Shown here: positions 1-6,061 of the stretch, piece after piece | Position numbering within the stretch: position 1 is the stretch's first letter | Layout of the letters: each line of letters begins with the position of its first letter | NCBI GenBank assembly: GCA_030633645.1 | Contig: DAOVRY010000026.1 | Location: 1 to 7,768 of the forward strand | Source of the DNA: Pseudomonadota bacterium | GTDB taxonomy: Bacteria > Desulfobacterota > DSM-4660 > Desulfatiglandales > B25-G16 | Length of the DNA stretch: 7,768 nt | Direction of reading: 5' to 3' | Position numbers and translations under genes: made by a program | The notes under the pieces: model-generated | Seen by the model: only the letters and a program-made list of their open reading frames with translations | What the model was told of the DNA's origin: nothing | Databases searched by the model: none

Positions 1-517
1 CTCAGGTGGACAGGGTGTGATCACTGCAGCTATCATCCTTGCTGAGGCGGCAGTACTCCATGAAGGCCTCAATGCAGTACAGTCCCAATCATACGGTCCA
101 GAGGCGCGGGGGGGAGCCAGCCGCTCCGATGTAATCATTGCTGACACAGACATACGCTTTCCCAAGGTCATCCAGCCTAATGTCTTGGTATGTCTCACTC
201 AGGAAGCATACAATAAGTTCTCTGTCCTTATCCGACCAGGTGGCCTGCTCCTGAGTGACAGCCACTACGTAAAAGAGGAAAAAAAGACCGATGCCAGGCA
301 GATTGAACTTGCTATGTACACTACAGTCATGGATACCATAGGTAGACCTATTGTCTTTAATATCTGCATGCTTGGGGCTTTGATTGGCCTCACCCAATTG
401 GTCAAAATTGATTCAATAACGAAAGTACTAGAAAGCAGGATTCCAGCAGGTTTCTTGGATCTCAACAAGCAGGCCCTGGAATTGGGCCTGAAGCTCGCAA
501 AAGATTCTGATCAATGA
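1..517 (+). CDS. korC: 2-oxoacid:acceptor oxidoreductase gamma subunit, KorC type (5' partial)
   Basis: This is the gamma subunit of a ferredoxin-dependent 2-oxoacid oxidoreductase, most like the 2-oxoglutarate enzyme KorC. That cytoplasmic complex converts 2-oxoglutarate and CoA to succinyl-CoA and reduced ferredoxin. The frame is open from base 2 and enters from outside the window, giving 171 codons before TGA. The first residues SGGQGV complete the family glycine motif GxGGQG. They are followed by SYGPEARGGASRSDVI, the block that separates KorC from pyruvate- and valine-type gamma subunits, and later by FNICMLGALIGLT. About 10 N-terminal residues are missing, compared with a usual length near 180. 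The GTG at 17 lies inside the glycine motif and is not a start. The ferredoxin, alpha and beta subunits should lie upstream. Family membership is very likely; the 2-oxoglutarate specificity is inferred from the motif. Confidence 0.9.
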   Translation, partial: SGGQGVITAAIILAEAAVLHEGLNAVQSQSYGPEARGGASRSDVIIADTDIRFPKVIQPNVLVCLTQEAYNKFSVLIRPGGLLLSDSHYVKEEKKTDARQIELAMYTTVMDTIGRPIVFNICMLGALIGLTQLVKIDSITKVLESRIPAGFLDLNKQALELGLKLAKDSDQ

Positions 518-568
518 AGCTCCCCTATACCCGAGCCGCTATATAGCGGAACTGCGGCAAGCTTCATT
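513..568. terminator. Nested inverted repeat over the korC stop, possible terminator
   Basis: A 9-base arm AATGAAGCT (513-521) is perfectly complementary to AGCTTCATT (560-568). Between them sits a second perfect palindrome, CCGCTATATAGCGG (536-549). The left outer arm contains the korC TGA stop codon. The structure could end korC transcription or protect the mRNA 3' end, but there is no T-run after it, so a classical intrinsic terminator is not shown. It could instead be a dispersed palindromic repeat. Confidence 0.45.
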
Positions 569-584
569 AACCTTCACTAACTAC

Positions 585-644
585 GAACCTTGAACCTCTG
601 AACCTTGAATCCCGATTTCATCGGGAGACTCTGAACCTTTGAAC
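585..644. repeat. GAACCT short repeats with a 7-bp hairpin before gltX
   Basis: The hexamer GAACCT occurs at 585, 592, 600 and 633, with spacings of 7 and 8 within the first cluster. The decamer GAACCTTGAA occurs exactly at 585-594 and 600-609, and GAACCTTTGAAC follows at 633-644. Between the copies a perfect hairpin pairs TCCCGAT (610-616) with ATCGGGA (620-626) around a 3-base loop. The rest of the korC-gltX gap (518-655) holds only the nested inverted repeat next to korC. I see no convincing promoter here, so the gltX promoter, if one exists in this gap, is hidden within or beside repeats. Confidence 0.6.
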
Positions 645-655
645 GCCTAGCTTCT

Positions 656-2068
656 ATGAACAAACAAAACATCGTCACGAGATTCCCACCGAGCCCGACA
701 GGCACTCTTCATATTGGCGGAGCCAGAACAGCCCTCTTCAACTGGCTCTTCGCCCGTCACCATAACGGTGCGTTTGTACTCAGGATAGAAGACACCGATC
801 AGGCCAGATCCACGAAAGAGAACACAGAAATCATTATTGAATCTCTAAAGTGGCTCGGACTTGACTGGGATGAGGGTCCATATTTTCAATCCCAGAGGAC
901 AGAGATCTATAATGAATGCATTGAAAAACTCCTTTCCTCTGGCAAGGCTTATTACTGCCACTGCAATCCGGAGGAACTTGAAAGGAAGAGGATAGAAGCA
1001 AAAGAACTGGGATTGAAACCCAAATATGACGGTACATGCAGAAACCTTGATCTTGGAAAGGGCCCTGGCGCTGTAGTGAGATTAAAGAGCCCCTTAACCG
1101 GGAGGACAATATTCAAGGATCTGGTTAAAGGCGTTATCTCTATTGATAACGACGAACTTGACGACCTCATCTTGCAACGCTCAGACGGTTCTTTCACGTA
1201 TAATTTCGCCGTTGTGGTCGATGACAGTAAAATGGGTATTACGTATGTCATCAGGGGAGATGATCACGTAAATAATACACCCCGCCAGATCCTCATTTAC
1301 CAGGCCCTTGGTGAGCCCATTCCACAGTATGCACACCTGCCCATGATTTTGGGCCCCGATAGAACCCGACTCAGCAAAAGACACGGGGCGACCTCCGTAT
1401 TAGCATATAAAGAGATGGGTATCCTGCCCTACGCCCTGCTGAATGCCCTGGCTCGTCTTGGATGGTCACACGGTGATCAGGAGAAGTTCTCTGTTCAGGA
1501 GCTTATTGATCTATTTTCTCTCGAGCATGTGGGCAGTTCTGCAGGAATCTTTAATATGGAAAAACTTCTGGATCTGAATGGCAAATACATTAGAGAGGAA
1601 GATGACGCCCACCTTGCCGATCTTCTGATCCCCTTTCTCACCAATCTGGGATGCTCAGACTTAAACAGGGAAAAGGTTAAAGCGGCGGTAGGAACGTTGA
1701 AAAAAAGATCGAACACCCTTGTCGAGATGGCTCAGGGCTCCCTCTTCTACTTTAAAGAAATTACCTATGAAAAGCAGGCCGATGAGAACTTTCTGCGACC
1801 TGAACTGGTGGAATTGCTGGAAAATTTGCTGTCAGATCTAAAAGGCGCACGCGGCTTCGACCAAAAAGAGCTCGAAAAGATCTTTTCCGCCTTTTTAGAC
1901 AAGTATCAGATAAAGCTCGGCAAGGTAGCCCAACCGTTGAGGGTCGCCTTGACAGGTAAAACAGTGAGTCCAGGAATCTTTGAGGTTATGGAGGTGATGG
2001 GCCAGGAGACAGTAATCACACGACTATCACATGGTATTTCTTATATGAAGGGAAAAAAGAACACATAG
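656..2068 (+). CDS. gltX: Glutamyl-tRNA synthetase
   Basis: The gene encodes the cytoplasmic class I synthetase that charges tRNA with glutamate using ATP. Its 470 residues match the bacterial family length. The HIGH motif is HIGG at 19-22 within FPPSPTGTLHIGGARTALFN. A zinc-binding set is C101, C103 and C128. GDDHVNNTPRQ is at 201-211, and the KMSKS-type loop reads RLSKRHGA at 238-245, with Arg for the first Lys. The anticodon-binding C-terminal domain carries GKVAQPLRVALTGKTVSPG at 422-440. The ATG at 656 gives the standard N-terminus, although no good Shine-Dalgarno sequence precedes it. Discriminating and non-discriminating enzymes cannot be told apart here; an organism lacking GlnRS would also use it to make Glu-tRNAGln for GatCAB. 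It probably shares a transcript with the downstream crotonase. Confidence 0.97.
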   Translation: MNKQNIVTRFPPSPTGTLHIGGARTALFNWLFARHHNGAFVLRIEDTDQARSTKENTEIIIESLKWLGLDWDEGPYFQSQRTEIYNECIEKLLSSGKAYYCHCNPEELERKRIEAKELGLKPKYDGTCRNLDLGKGPGAVVRLKSPLTGRTIFKDLVKGVISIDNDELDDLILQRSDGSFTYNFAVVVDDSKMGITYVIRGDDHVNNTPRQILIYQALGEPIPQYAHLPMILGPDRTRLSKRHGATSVLAYKEMGILPYALLNALARLGWSHGDQEKFSVQELIDLFSLEHVGSSAGIFNMEKLLDLNGKYIREEDDAHLADLLIPFLTNLGCSDLNREKVKAAVGTLKKRSNTLVEMAQGSLFYFKEITYEKQADENFLRPELVELLENLLSDLKGARGFDQKELEKIFSAFLDKYQIKLGKVAQPLRVALTGKTVSPGIFEVMEVMGQETVITRLSHGISYMKGKKNT

Positions 2069-2072
2069 AAAT

Positions 2073-2080
2073 GAGGGGGG
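2073..2080 (+). promoter_or_regulatory. Ribosome binding site of the crotonase gene
   Basis: GAGGGGGG ends four bases before the ATG at 2085 and lies in the 16-base gap after the gltX stop. It fixes the start and supports translation from a gltX transcript. Confidence 0.7.
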
Positions 2081-2084
2081 CGCA

Positions 2085-2861
2085 ATGGATTTTGAAACCA
2101 TTATCGTAGAGAAGGAAAATCATATTGGGATTATAACCCTAAACAGGCCTGAAGAGCTTAATACCTTTACCACCACCCTGGCAGGAGAACTAGACCAGGC
2201 ATTGGTTGACATGGATCGGGATAAAGAAATCAGGGTAATAATAATTAAGGGAAATGGCCGGGTCTTTTGTGCCGGGATTGATGTCTCTGTATTGCCAATG
2301 AAAAGTATCCTTGAATACAGATCATGGATACGAGACATGGAGAAGACATTCCTGACCATTGCACATATGCAAAAACCAGTTATCGCAGCTGCTCATGGGG
2401 TAGCTGCTGCCAATGGTGCTGGTCTGGTAGTTGCTGCAGACCTGGCAATAATTGCTGAAGGGACCAGGATAGGCACAACAGCCATTAATGTGGGGCTTTT
2501 CTGTATGGGCCCAGCTGTTCCTTTGTCTCGGTCCTTGGGCAGGAAGCTCTCCCTCGAAATGCTCTTGACCGGAGACTTCATTGATGCAGAGAGGGCCGAG
2601 AGGATCGGGCTGGTCAACAAGGTTGTTCCTGAAGACAAACTGATGGACGAGGCCATGAGTCTCGCAACCAAACTCGCCTCCAAAAGCCCGATAGCGCTCC
2701 AGATGGGGAAGAAGGCATTCTATACCATGTCTGATATGGAATTCGAAAAGGCCCTGGAATACTCAGATGAGATGTTCGCGGAGCTCTGCACTACGGAGGA
2801 TGCTATAGAAGGTGTCCGGGCCTTCAGGGAAAAACGGGAGCCGGTCTGGAAACTCAGATGA
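2085..2861 (+). CDS. Enoyl-CoA hydratase/isomerase (crotonase) family protein, ECHDC3-like
   Basis: The 258-residue protein has the single-domain crotonase fold, which binds acyl-CoA thioesters in a CoA pocket and stabilises an oxyanion. CoA and oxyanion landmarks are FCAGIDVS at 61-68 and HGVAAANGAG at 104-113. The segment INVGLFCMGPAV at 134-145, then LEMLLTGDFIDA and the C-terminal REPVWKLR, resemble the ECHDC3 branch rather than classical hydratases. By alignment to rat hydratase, the catalytic glutamates 144 and 164 fall at Gly113 and Ala133, so both acids are missing. Simple hydration of enoyl-CoA is therefore doubtful; isomerase, thioesterase-like or other CoA chemistry is possible. 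The gene follows gltX by 16 bases and is probably cotranscribed with it. Family membership is sure; the reaction is unknown. Confidence 0.9.
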   Translation: MDFETIIVEKENHIGIITLNRPEELNTFTTTLAGELDQALVDMDRDKEIRVIIIKGNGRVFCAGIDVSVLPMKSILEYRSWIRDMEKTFLTIAHMQKPVIAAAHGVAAANGAGLVVAADLAIIAEGTRIGTTAINVGLFCMGPAVPLSRSLGRKLSLEMLLTGDFIDAERAERIGLVNKVVPEDKLMDEAMSLATKLASKSPIALQMGKKAFYTMSDMEFEKALEYSDEMFAELCTTEDAIEGVRAFREKREPVWKLR

Positions 2862-2944
2862 TCAAGGATTTTATGGAAATATTGTTGCCGTAGAAAGAAG
2901 AACAGTCTAAGCAAGGATAACCCCACCATAAGATACCTGAAAAC

Positions 2945-2998
2945 CACAGACAACCGCAGATTAATAGCTGGCCGAAGAAATATCTGCGTCTGTCTGTG
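2945..2998. repeat. Imperfect palindrome between convergent genes, possible bidirectional terminator
   Basis: A 17-base arm at 2945-2961 (CACAGACAACCGCAGAT) is complementary to 2982-2998 at 15 of 17 positions, with a 20-base loop. A competing pairing exists: CCGCAGAT (2954-2961) is perfectly complementary to ATCTGCGG (3002-3009), so the left arm has two possible partners. The palindrome sits just before the 3' end of the minus-strand dehydrogenase and after the plus-strand crotonase, where a terminator for both would be expected. No long T-run follows. The sequence type resembles dispersed intergenic repeats seen in anaerobe genomes. The rest of 2862-3017 holds nothing else I can support. Confidence 0.6.
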
Positions 2999-3017
2999 TA
3001 GATCTGCGGCTTATTAA

Positions 3018-4619
3018 TTATGATTTCAGCTCCCTGGCCACCAGATCCATATCGGCGAGGGCCCCTTCATACACCGTGGTCAAGGTCAAGGAGTTGAGCC
3101 TTTCACCTATGTGCTCAGGGATCTGCTGGCCTGTGTTGAGTATCTTTAAACTGTTCAAGTAAACCTTCTCAACCGTCTCTCTCGCAAAAAGCCTGGCAAC
3201 GGTTAACATGTACTCATTTGAAACGGTCTTTTCCCAGCCTTCTGAGCATGCCTTCAAACACGTTGCTGTTGCCACCTCAACCCATGTCATCATATCCGCT
3301 AAGAGAAACATCAGGTATTGGGACTTGGTAACTTTAAACTTACGTGCAATAAGCAGGAGTTCATTCAGCAACTGCACCGCCCGTGCAACCATAGGGCCGC
3401 CGCTTTCATCTGGAAGATTGGCAAGCTCCTCTGACATGCTGCCGTAGTATCCACCTTTGGTATGTATGGTCTCTCTCAATCTGAAGATAGAGATGATACT
3501 CTGCTGAATTTCGCTCGTACCCTCAAAGATTGTGGTTATTTTTACATCCCTTTTTATCTTTTCTACCTCGTATTCCCTCATGTACCCGTATCCGCCGAGG
3601 GCCTGGATGCCATCGTTGGCCATGGCATCTCCCATCTCAGTAGCAAAATACTTGGCAATAGAACCCTCGACCTGCAAATCTTCCTCCCCTGCATCAATCC
3701 TTTTACCCACGTCTTCAATGTAAGCCCTTGCTGCCTCAAGCCTTACTGCATGGGCAACCATGAACTTATGAGTGTAACCCTGTTTCTCTATCAAAGTAGC
3801 CCCGAACTGGACCCGTTCTTTCGCATAGGAAATAACCTTTTCAAGCGAGGCCATCCCAGCTGCAAGGCCAAAGGTTGCAACCATAAGCCTTGTATACCCA
3901 AAAACCGCATTGGCCTGTTTCAATCCCATTCCTTCCACCCCACCTACAAGATCTTCCACAGGAACAAAGACATCTTCCAGTGTTAGAGACGCCGTGTTCG
4001 ATGCCCGAATGCCATGTTTATCCTCGTGTTTTCCTGGTAAAAGACCTTCCACGCCCTTTTCAACGATAAAAAAGGACGGCCCTTCAGGGGTATCGCAAAG
4101 GATAGTAAAGATATCTGCCACCCCACCATTGGTGATAAACTGTTTCTGCCCATTTATCTTATAGCCCCTGATATTGCCTTTATCGTCAAGGACTCTTTCA
4201 GCCTTTGTTTTGATTGCCTGCACATTTGATCCGGCCTCAGGTTCAGTGATACCATAACCCACAATGAGCCCTTCATCAGCGATTCGCCGAATGTATTTTT
4301 CCCTCTGTTCCTCTGTTCCTCCTACCCTAATAGGATCCATACCCAGACAGATTGCCAGAAATGAGGTAGCAATCCCCATATCGATCTTAGCCATTTCCTC
4401 TGATATGCGAGCAATCTGCACAGCGCTGGCCCCTAAGCCGCCATATTCTTCTGGAATAAAAATCAGATGCAGGCCAATATCAGGTCCAAGCATAAAACGA
4501 ATTAGGTCTTCAGGAAAATCGCCCTCTTTGTCCATCTCTAGTCTTGTCTCTAAAGATAGTCTATCCCTCTCAATCTTTCTGAGGGTTTCCAAAACCATTG
4601 AAAACATTTCAAGATCCAT
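3018..4619 (-). CDS. Acyl-CoA dehydrogenase with C-terminal extension
   Basis: This is a FAD-dependent acyl-CoA dehydrogenase that makes 2-enoyl-CoA and passes electrons to electron-transfer flavoprotein. Of 533 residues, roughly 1-380 form the usual three-part core. TEPEAGSN at 125-132 is the first family signature, with Asn for the common Asp. QALGGYGYMREY at 339-350 and FEGTSEIQ at 365-372 complete the FAD and active-site region. The catalytic base is Glu366, in the short/medium-chain position; the site used by isovaleryl-CoA dehydrogenase appears to be Thr243. Residues 381-533 are a mostly helical extension that ordinary 380-residue enzymes lack; very-long-chain types also have an extra C-terminal domain. 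The ATG at 4619 gives a plausible start, with only a weak ribosome site. The gene lies 324 bases beyond the ACT gene and probably has its own promoter. Substrate is not determined. Confidence 0.93.
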   Translation of the reverse strand: MDLEMFSMVLETLRKIERDRLSLETRLEMDKEGDFPEDLIRFMLGPDIGLHLIFIPEEYGGLGASAVQIARISEEMAKIDMGIATSFLAICLGMDPIRVGGTEEQREKYIRRIADEGLIVGYGITEPEAGSNVQAIKTKAERVLDDKGNIRGYKINGQKQFITNGGVADIFTILCDTPEGPSFFIVEKGVEGLLPGKHEDKHGIRASNTASLTLEDVFVPVEDLVGGVEGMGLKQANAVFGYTRLMVATFGLAAGMASLEKVISYAKERVQFGATLIEKQGYTHKFMVAHAVRLEAARAYIEDVGKRIDAGEEDLQVEGSIAKYFATEMGDAMANDGIQALGGYGYMREYEVEKIKRDVKITTIFEGTSEIQQSIISIFRLRETIHTKGGYYGSMSEELANLPDESGGPMVARAVQLLNELLLIARKFKVTKSQYLMFLLADMMTWVEVATATCLKACSEGWEKTVSNEYMLTVARLFARETVEKVYLNSLKILNTGQQIPEHIGERLNSLTLTTVYEGALADMDLVARELKS

Positions 4620-4644
4620 AATTGTGTCTCAGCTTGTTGGGTTT

Positions 4645-4673
4645 ATTGTGTTTTTTGCGTTTAACCAATTCAA
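4645..4673 (-). promoter_or_regulatory. Possible sigma-70-type promoter of the acyl-CoA dehydrogenase gene
   Basis: On the minus strand, TTGAAT (4673-4668) and CACAAT (4650-4645) are separated by 17 bases, each matching 4 of 6 positions of the -35 and -10 consensus. Transcription would begin about 20 bases before the ATG at 4619. The region is AT-rich, so the match may be chance. Confidence 0.25.
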
Positions 4674-4702
4674 CAAACTAAACTCATGGCAACTACTAAG
4701 AT

Positions 4703-4911
4703 AGCCACTAAGACACCAAGGCACTAGGATTACAGAATTATTCTTCTAACACCCTTTCTGATGAGGCGCACATTAAAATTAATCTACTGCTTTTTCTGCA
4801 ATGCGTTTTCCCTTTTCAGATAAGGGGGGTAAAACTCATACCCGCCCGCCTCGCCTGAGCGAGAGCGATAGCGGGCAGACCTATTCTTTGTGTCTTTGTG
4901 TCTTAGTGGCT
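4703..4911. repeat. 209-bp element bounded by 22-base inverted repeats (MITE-like)
   Basis: The 22-base arm at 4703-4724 (beginning AGCCACTAAGACACCAAG) is complementary to 4890-4911 at 20 of 22 positions. The arms are built of period-8 units: GCCACTAA, GACACCAA and GGCACTAG on the left, TTTGTGTC twice and TTAGTGGC on the right. ACTCATG occurs as a direct repeat outside both arms (4682-4688 and 4923-4929), at unequal distances of 14 and 11 bases, which is only weak evidence for a target duplication. The interior has no credible reading frame and no transposase. Together with the promoter candidate and the inner hairpin, this accounts for the 4620-4943 gap; 4728-4843 shows nothing recognisable. 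Confidence 0.6.
4844..4876. repeat. GC-rich two-part hairpin inside the intergenic element
   Basis: GCCCGC (4844-4849) pairs with GCGGGC (4871-4876), and directly inside it CTCGC (4850-4854) pairs with GCGAG (4859-4863) around a CTGA loop. A 7-base bulge (4864-4870) lies on the right side. It is much richer in GC than its surroundings and resembles REP-type palindromes. It lies 67 bases after the stop codon of the minus-strand ACT gene (4944), so it could also act as that operon's 3' end structure. Confidence 0.6.
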
Positions 4912-4943
4912 GAATAGTTACGACTCATGAAACCAATTAATAT

Positions 4944-5384
4944 TTACAACCTGTAGAGTTCTTCGTTTAGCATCTTGATCCAATTCTCCTTCAGTATAGT
5001 AAGGGTTCGCTCCCTGTCTTGACTGGCGACACCGAGAATGAGCACAGCAGCACTCTCTGTTCCTCGACGGGTAAGACATGGGTAGATATAGTCTACATTA
5101 ATGCCCTCTTTTTTTAGAGGTTTCAAAATAGAATTGAGTCCTCCCGGATGATGAGGTGTTTCACAGGCAAGCGCCTCTTCTATCTTCATCTGATAACCCC
5201 TTGCGTTCAACACGGTGATGGCCCTGTCTGGATCATTGGCTACAAACCTGAGGCTCCCATGCTCGCCCTCTGTGCTCACGTAAAAAGCGATGATATCAAT
5301 ACCATTGGTACCTAATATTTCACTAACCATTGAGAGCTGTCCCGGTTCGTTCTTTAACGCCAAATAGATCTCTTTCACAGGCAT
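4944..5384 (-). CDS. Tandem ACT-domain protein, putative amino-acid sensor
   Basis: The 146-residue protein consists of two ACT domains and nothing else: one at about 4-65 and one at about 70-137. ACT domains are small ligand-binding modules that usually bind amino acids at dimer interfaces. Each copy keeps the ligand-loop glycine motif, NEPGQL at 12-17 and HPGGL at 79-83, followed by the helix and the GI(D/N) strand entry (GIDIIAFYV at 28-36, GINVDYIYP at 94-102). There is no catalytic or DNA-binding domain, signal peptide or membrane segment, so it should act in the cytoplasm by binding a partner. Its ATG comes two bases after the stop of the oxidoreductase gamma gene, with a strong ribosome site, so the two are cotranscribed and probably coupled. 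This suggests sensing of an amino acid related to the oxoacid. Ligand and partner are inferred, not shown. Confidence 0.88.
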   Translation of the reverse strand: MPVKEIYLALKNEPGQLSMVSEILGTNGIDIIAFYVSTEGEHGSLRFVANDPDRAITVLNARGYQMKIEEALACETPHHPGGLNSILKPLKKEGINVDYIYPCLTRRGTESAAVLILGVASQDRERTLTILKENWIKMLNEELYRL

Positions 5385-5386
5385 GT

Positions 5387-5932
5387 TTATGCTCCTTCTA
5401 AGACGTATTGGGAACCCAATTCCAATCCCTTCCGGTTGGTCTTCATTTGGTGTGCGCTCTTGGTCTTGATAACTTCAGTGAGTCCGTTCATTAAGGAATC
5501 AATACTAATAATATTTGTGGCTGCTGCCAAGGCCCCCAACATAATCATGTTTACGGTCCTCTCACTCTTAAGCTTTTTGGCTATTGTGTTGGCTGGTATC
5601 TTAAAAATCTCAATATCTTTCCTCTTCGGATCAATATCGATTAAGTCCGAGTTTAACAAAAGGGTTCCCTTTCTTTTGAGCTGACCCTCGTATCTGATGA
5701 GAGAAGGCTTATTCAGAGCAATAACGTAATCCGGAAAGGACGCTACAGGGGATGCTATTTCCTCATCTGATATGGATACCGTGCAATTTGCAGTCCCTCC
5801 CCGCACCTCCGCGCCATAGGCAGGCAGGTATGTTACCTGCATCCCGTCCCGCATGGCAGACAAGGCCAGAATATAGCCCATCATTAACACACCTTGACCA
5901 CCAAAACCTGAGAAAACTGTCTTAACCAGCAT
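5387..5932 (-). CDS. 2-oxoacid:acceptor oxidoreductase gamma subunit (VOR/POR type)
   Basis: This is the gamma subunit of a ferredoxin-type 2-oxoacid oxidoreductase and very likely the partner of the alpha and beta subunits encoded just upstream. Its 181 residues are full length. The glycine motif GFGGQGV is at 9-15, the family block PAYGAEVRGGTANC at 37-50, and NMIMLGALA at 128-136. The AEVRGGTAN form differs from the PEARGGASR of the KorC at the left end of the window, so the two belong to different complexes. It is separated from the beta gene by 114 bases carrying a tandem repeat, so it may be expressed by readthrough or from its own promoter, which I cannot identify. The start at 5932 fits the family N-terminus; the ribosome site is weak. 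The likely substrate is a branched-chain 2-oxoacid, by association with the VorB-like alpha subunit. Confidence 0.93.
   Translation of the reverse strand: MLVKTVFSGFGGQGVLMMGYILALSAMRDGMQVTYLPAYGAEVRGGTANCTVSISDEEIASPVASFPDYVIALNKPSLIRYEGQLKRKGTLLLNSDLIDIDPKRKDIEIFKIPANTIAKKLKSERTVNMIMLGALAAATNIISIDSLMNGLTEVIKTKSAHQMKTNRKGLELGSQYVLEGA
5392..5399 (-). promoter_or_regulatory. Ribosome binding site of the ACT gene
   Basis: On the minus strand AGAAGGAG lies 7 bases before the ATG at 5384, inside the last codons of the gamma gene. It is close to the ideal Shine-Dalgarno sequence and stronger than the sites of its neighbours. Confidence 0.75.
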
Positions 5933-6021
5933 AGTTCCACTCTGTCACTTAACTCTCTAGAAACTCTAAAACATATCGAAATCAGTGCTCTTTTAGTCGC
6001 AATCGCTGTATGGTATCTACC

Positions 6022-6061
6022 ACAATTCCATCATTCCACTATTCCATTATTCCAATTTTCC
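6022..6061. repeat. Period-8 tandem repeat spanning the beta subunit stop codon
   Basis: Five 8-base units follow without a break: ACAATTCC, ATCATTCC, ACTATTCC, ATTATTCC and AATTTTCC. The stop codon of the beta subunit gene (6049-6047 on the minus strand) and its last residues lie inside the array. The remaining part of the gap, 5933-6021, has no gene or clear regulatory signal. Confidence 0.75.

Noticed and set aside
17..19. GTG as the start of the left gamma subunit
   Set aside because: It is the valine after the GGQG motif, which is read in frame from base 2; starting there would delete the conserved nucleotide-binding motif.
585..644. CRISPR-like array before gltX
   Set aside because: Repeats are only 6-12 bases, spacing is 7-8 bases in the cluster, and there are no unique spacers of normal size and no cas genes.
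3462..3986. A 174-residue plus-strand open frame opposite the dehydrogenase
   Set aside because: It lies wholly antisense to strongly conserved acyl-CoA dehydrogenase coding sequence, has no ribosome site, and its translation resembles no family.
3018..4619. Assignment as isovaleryl-CoA dehydrogenase from the VOR context
   Set aside because: The residue at the isovaleryl-type catalytic position appears to be Thr243, while Glu366 occupies the standard position of short- and medium-chain enzymes.
4620..4943. A small gene or riboswitch in the largest gap
   Set aside because: No frame in the gap has both a start and family-like sequence, and the base pairing is explained by the inverted repeats and REP-like hairpin. 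No known riboswitch core was recognised.
5933..6021. Separate promoter for the gamma-ACT pair
   Set aside because: TTGCGA and some AT-rich hexamers are present, but no pair has suitable spacing and match, so no promoter is claimed.
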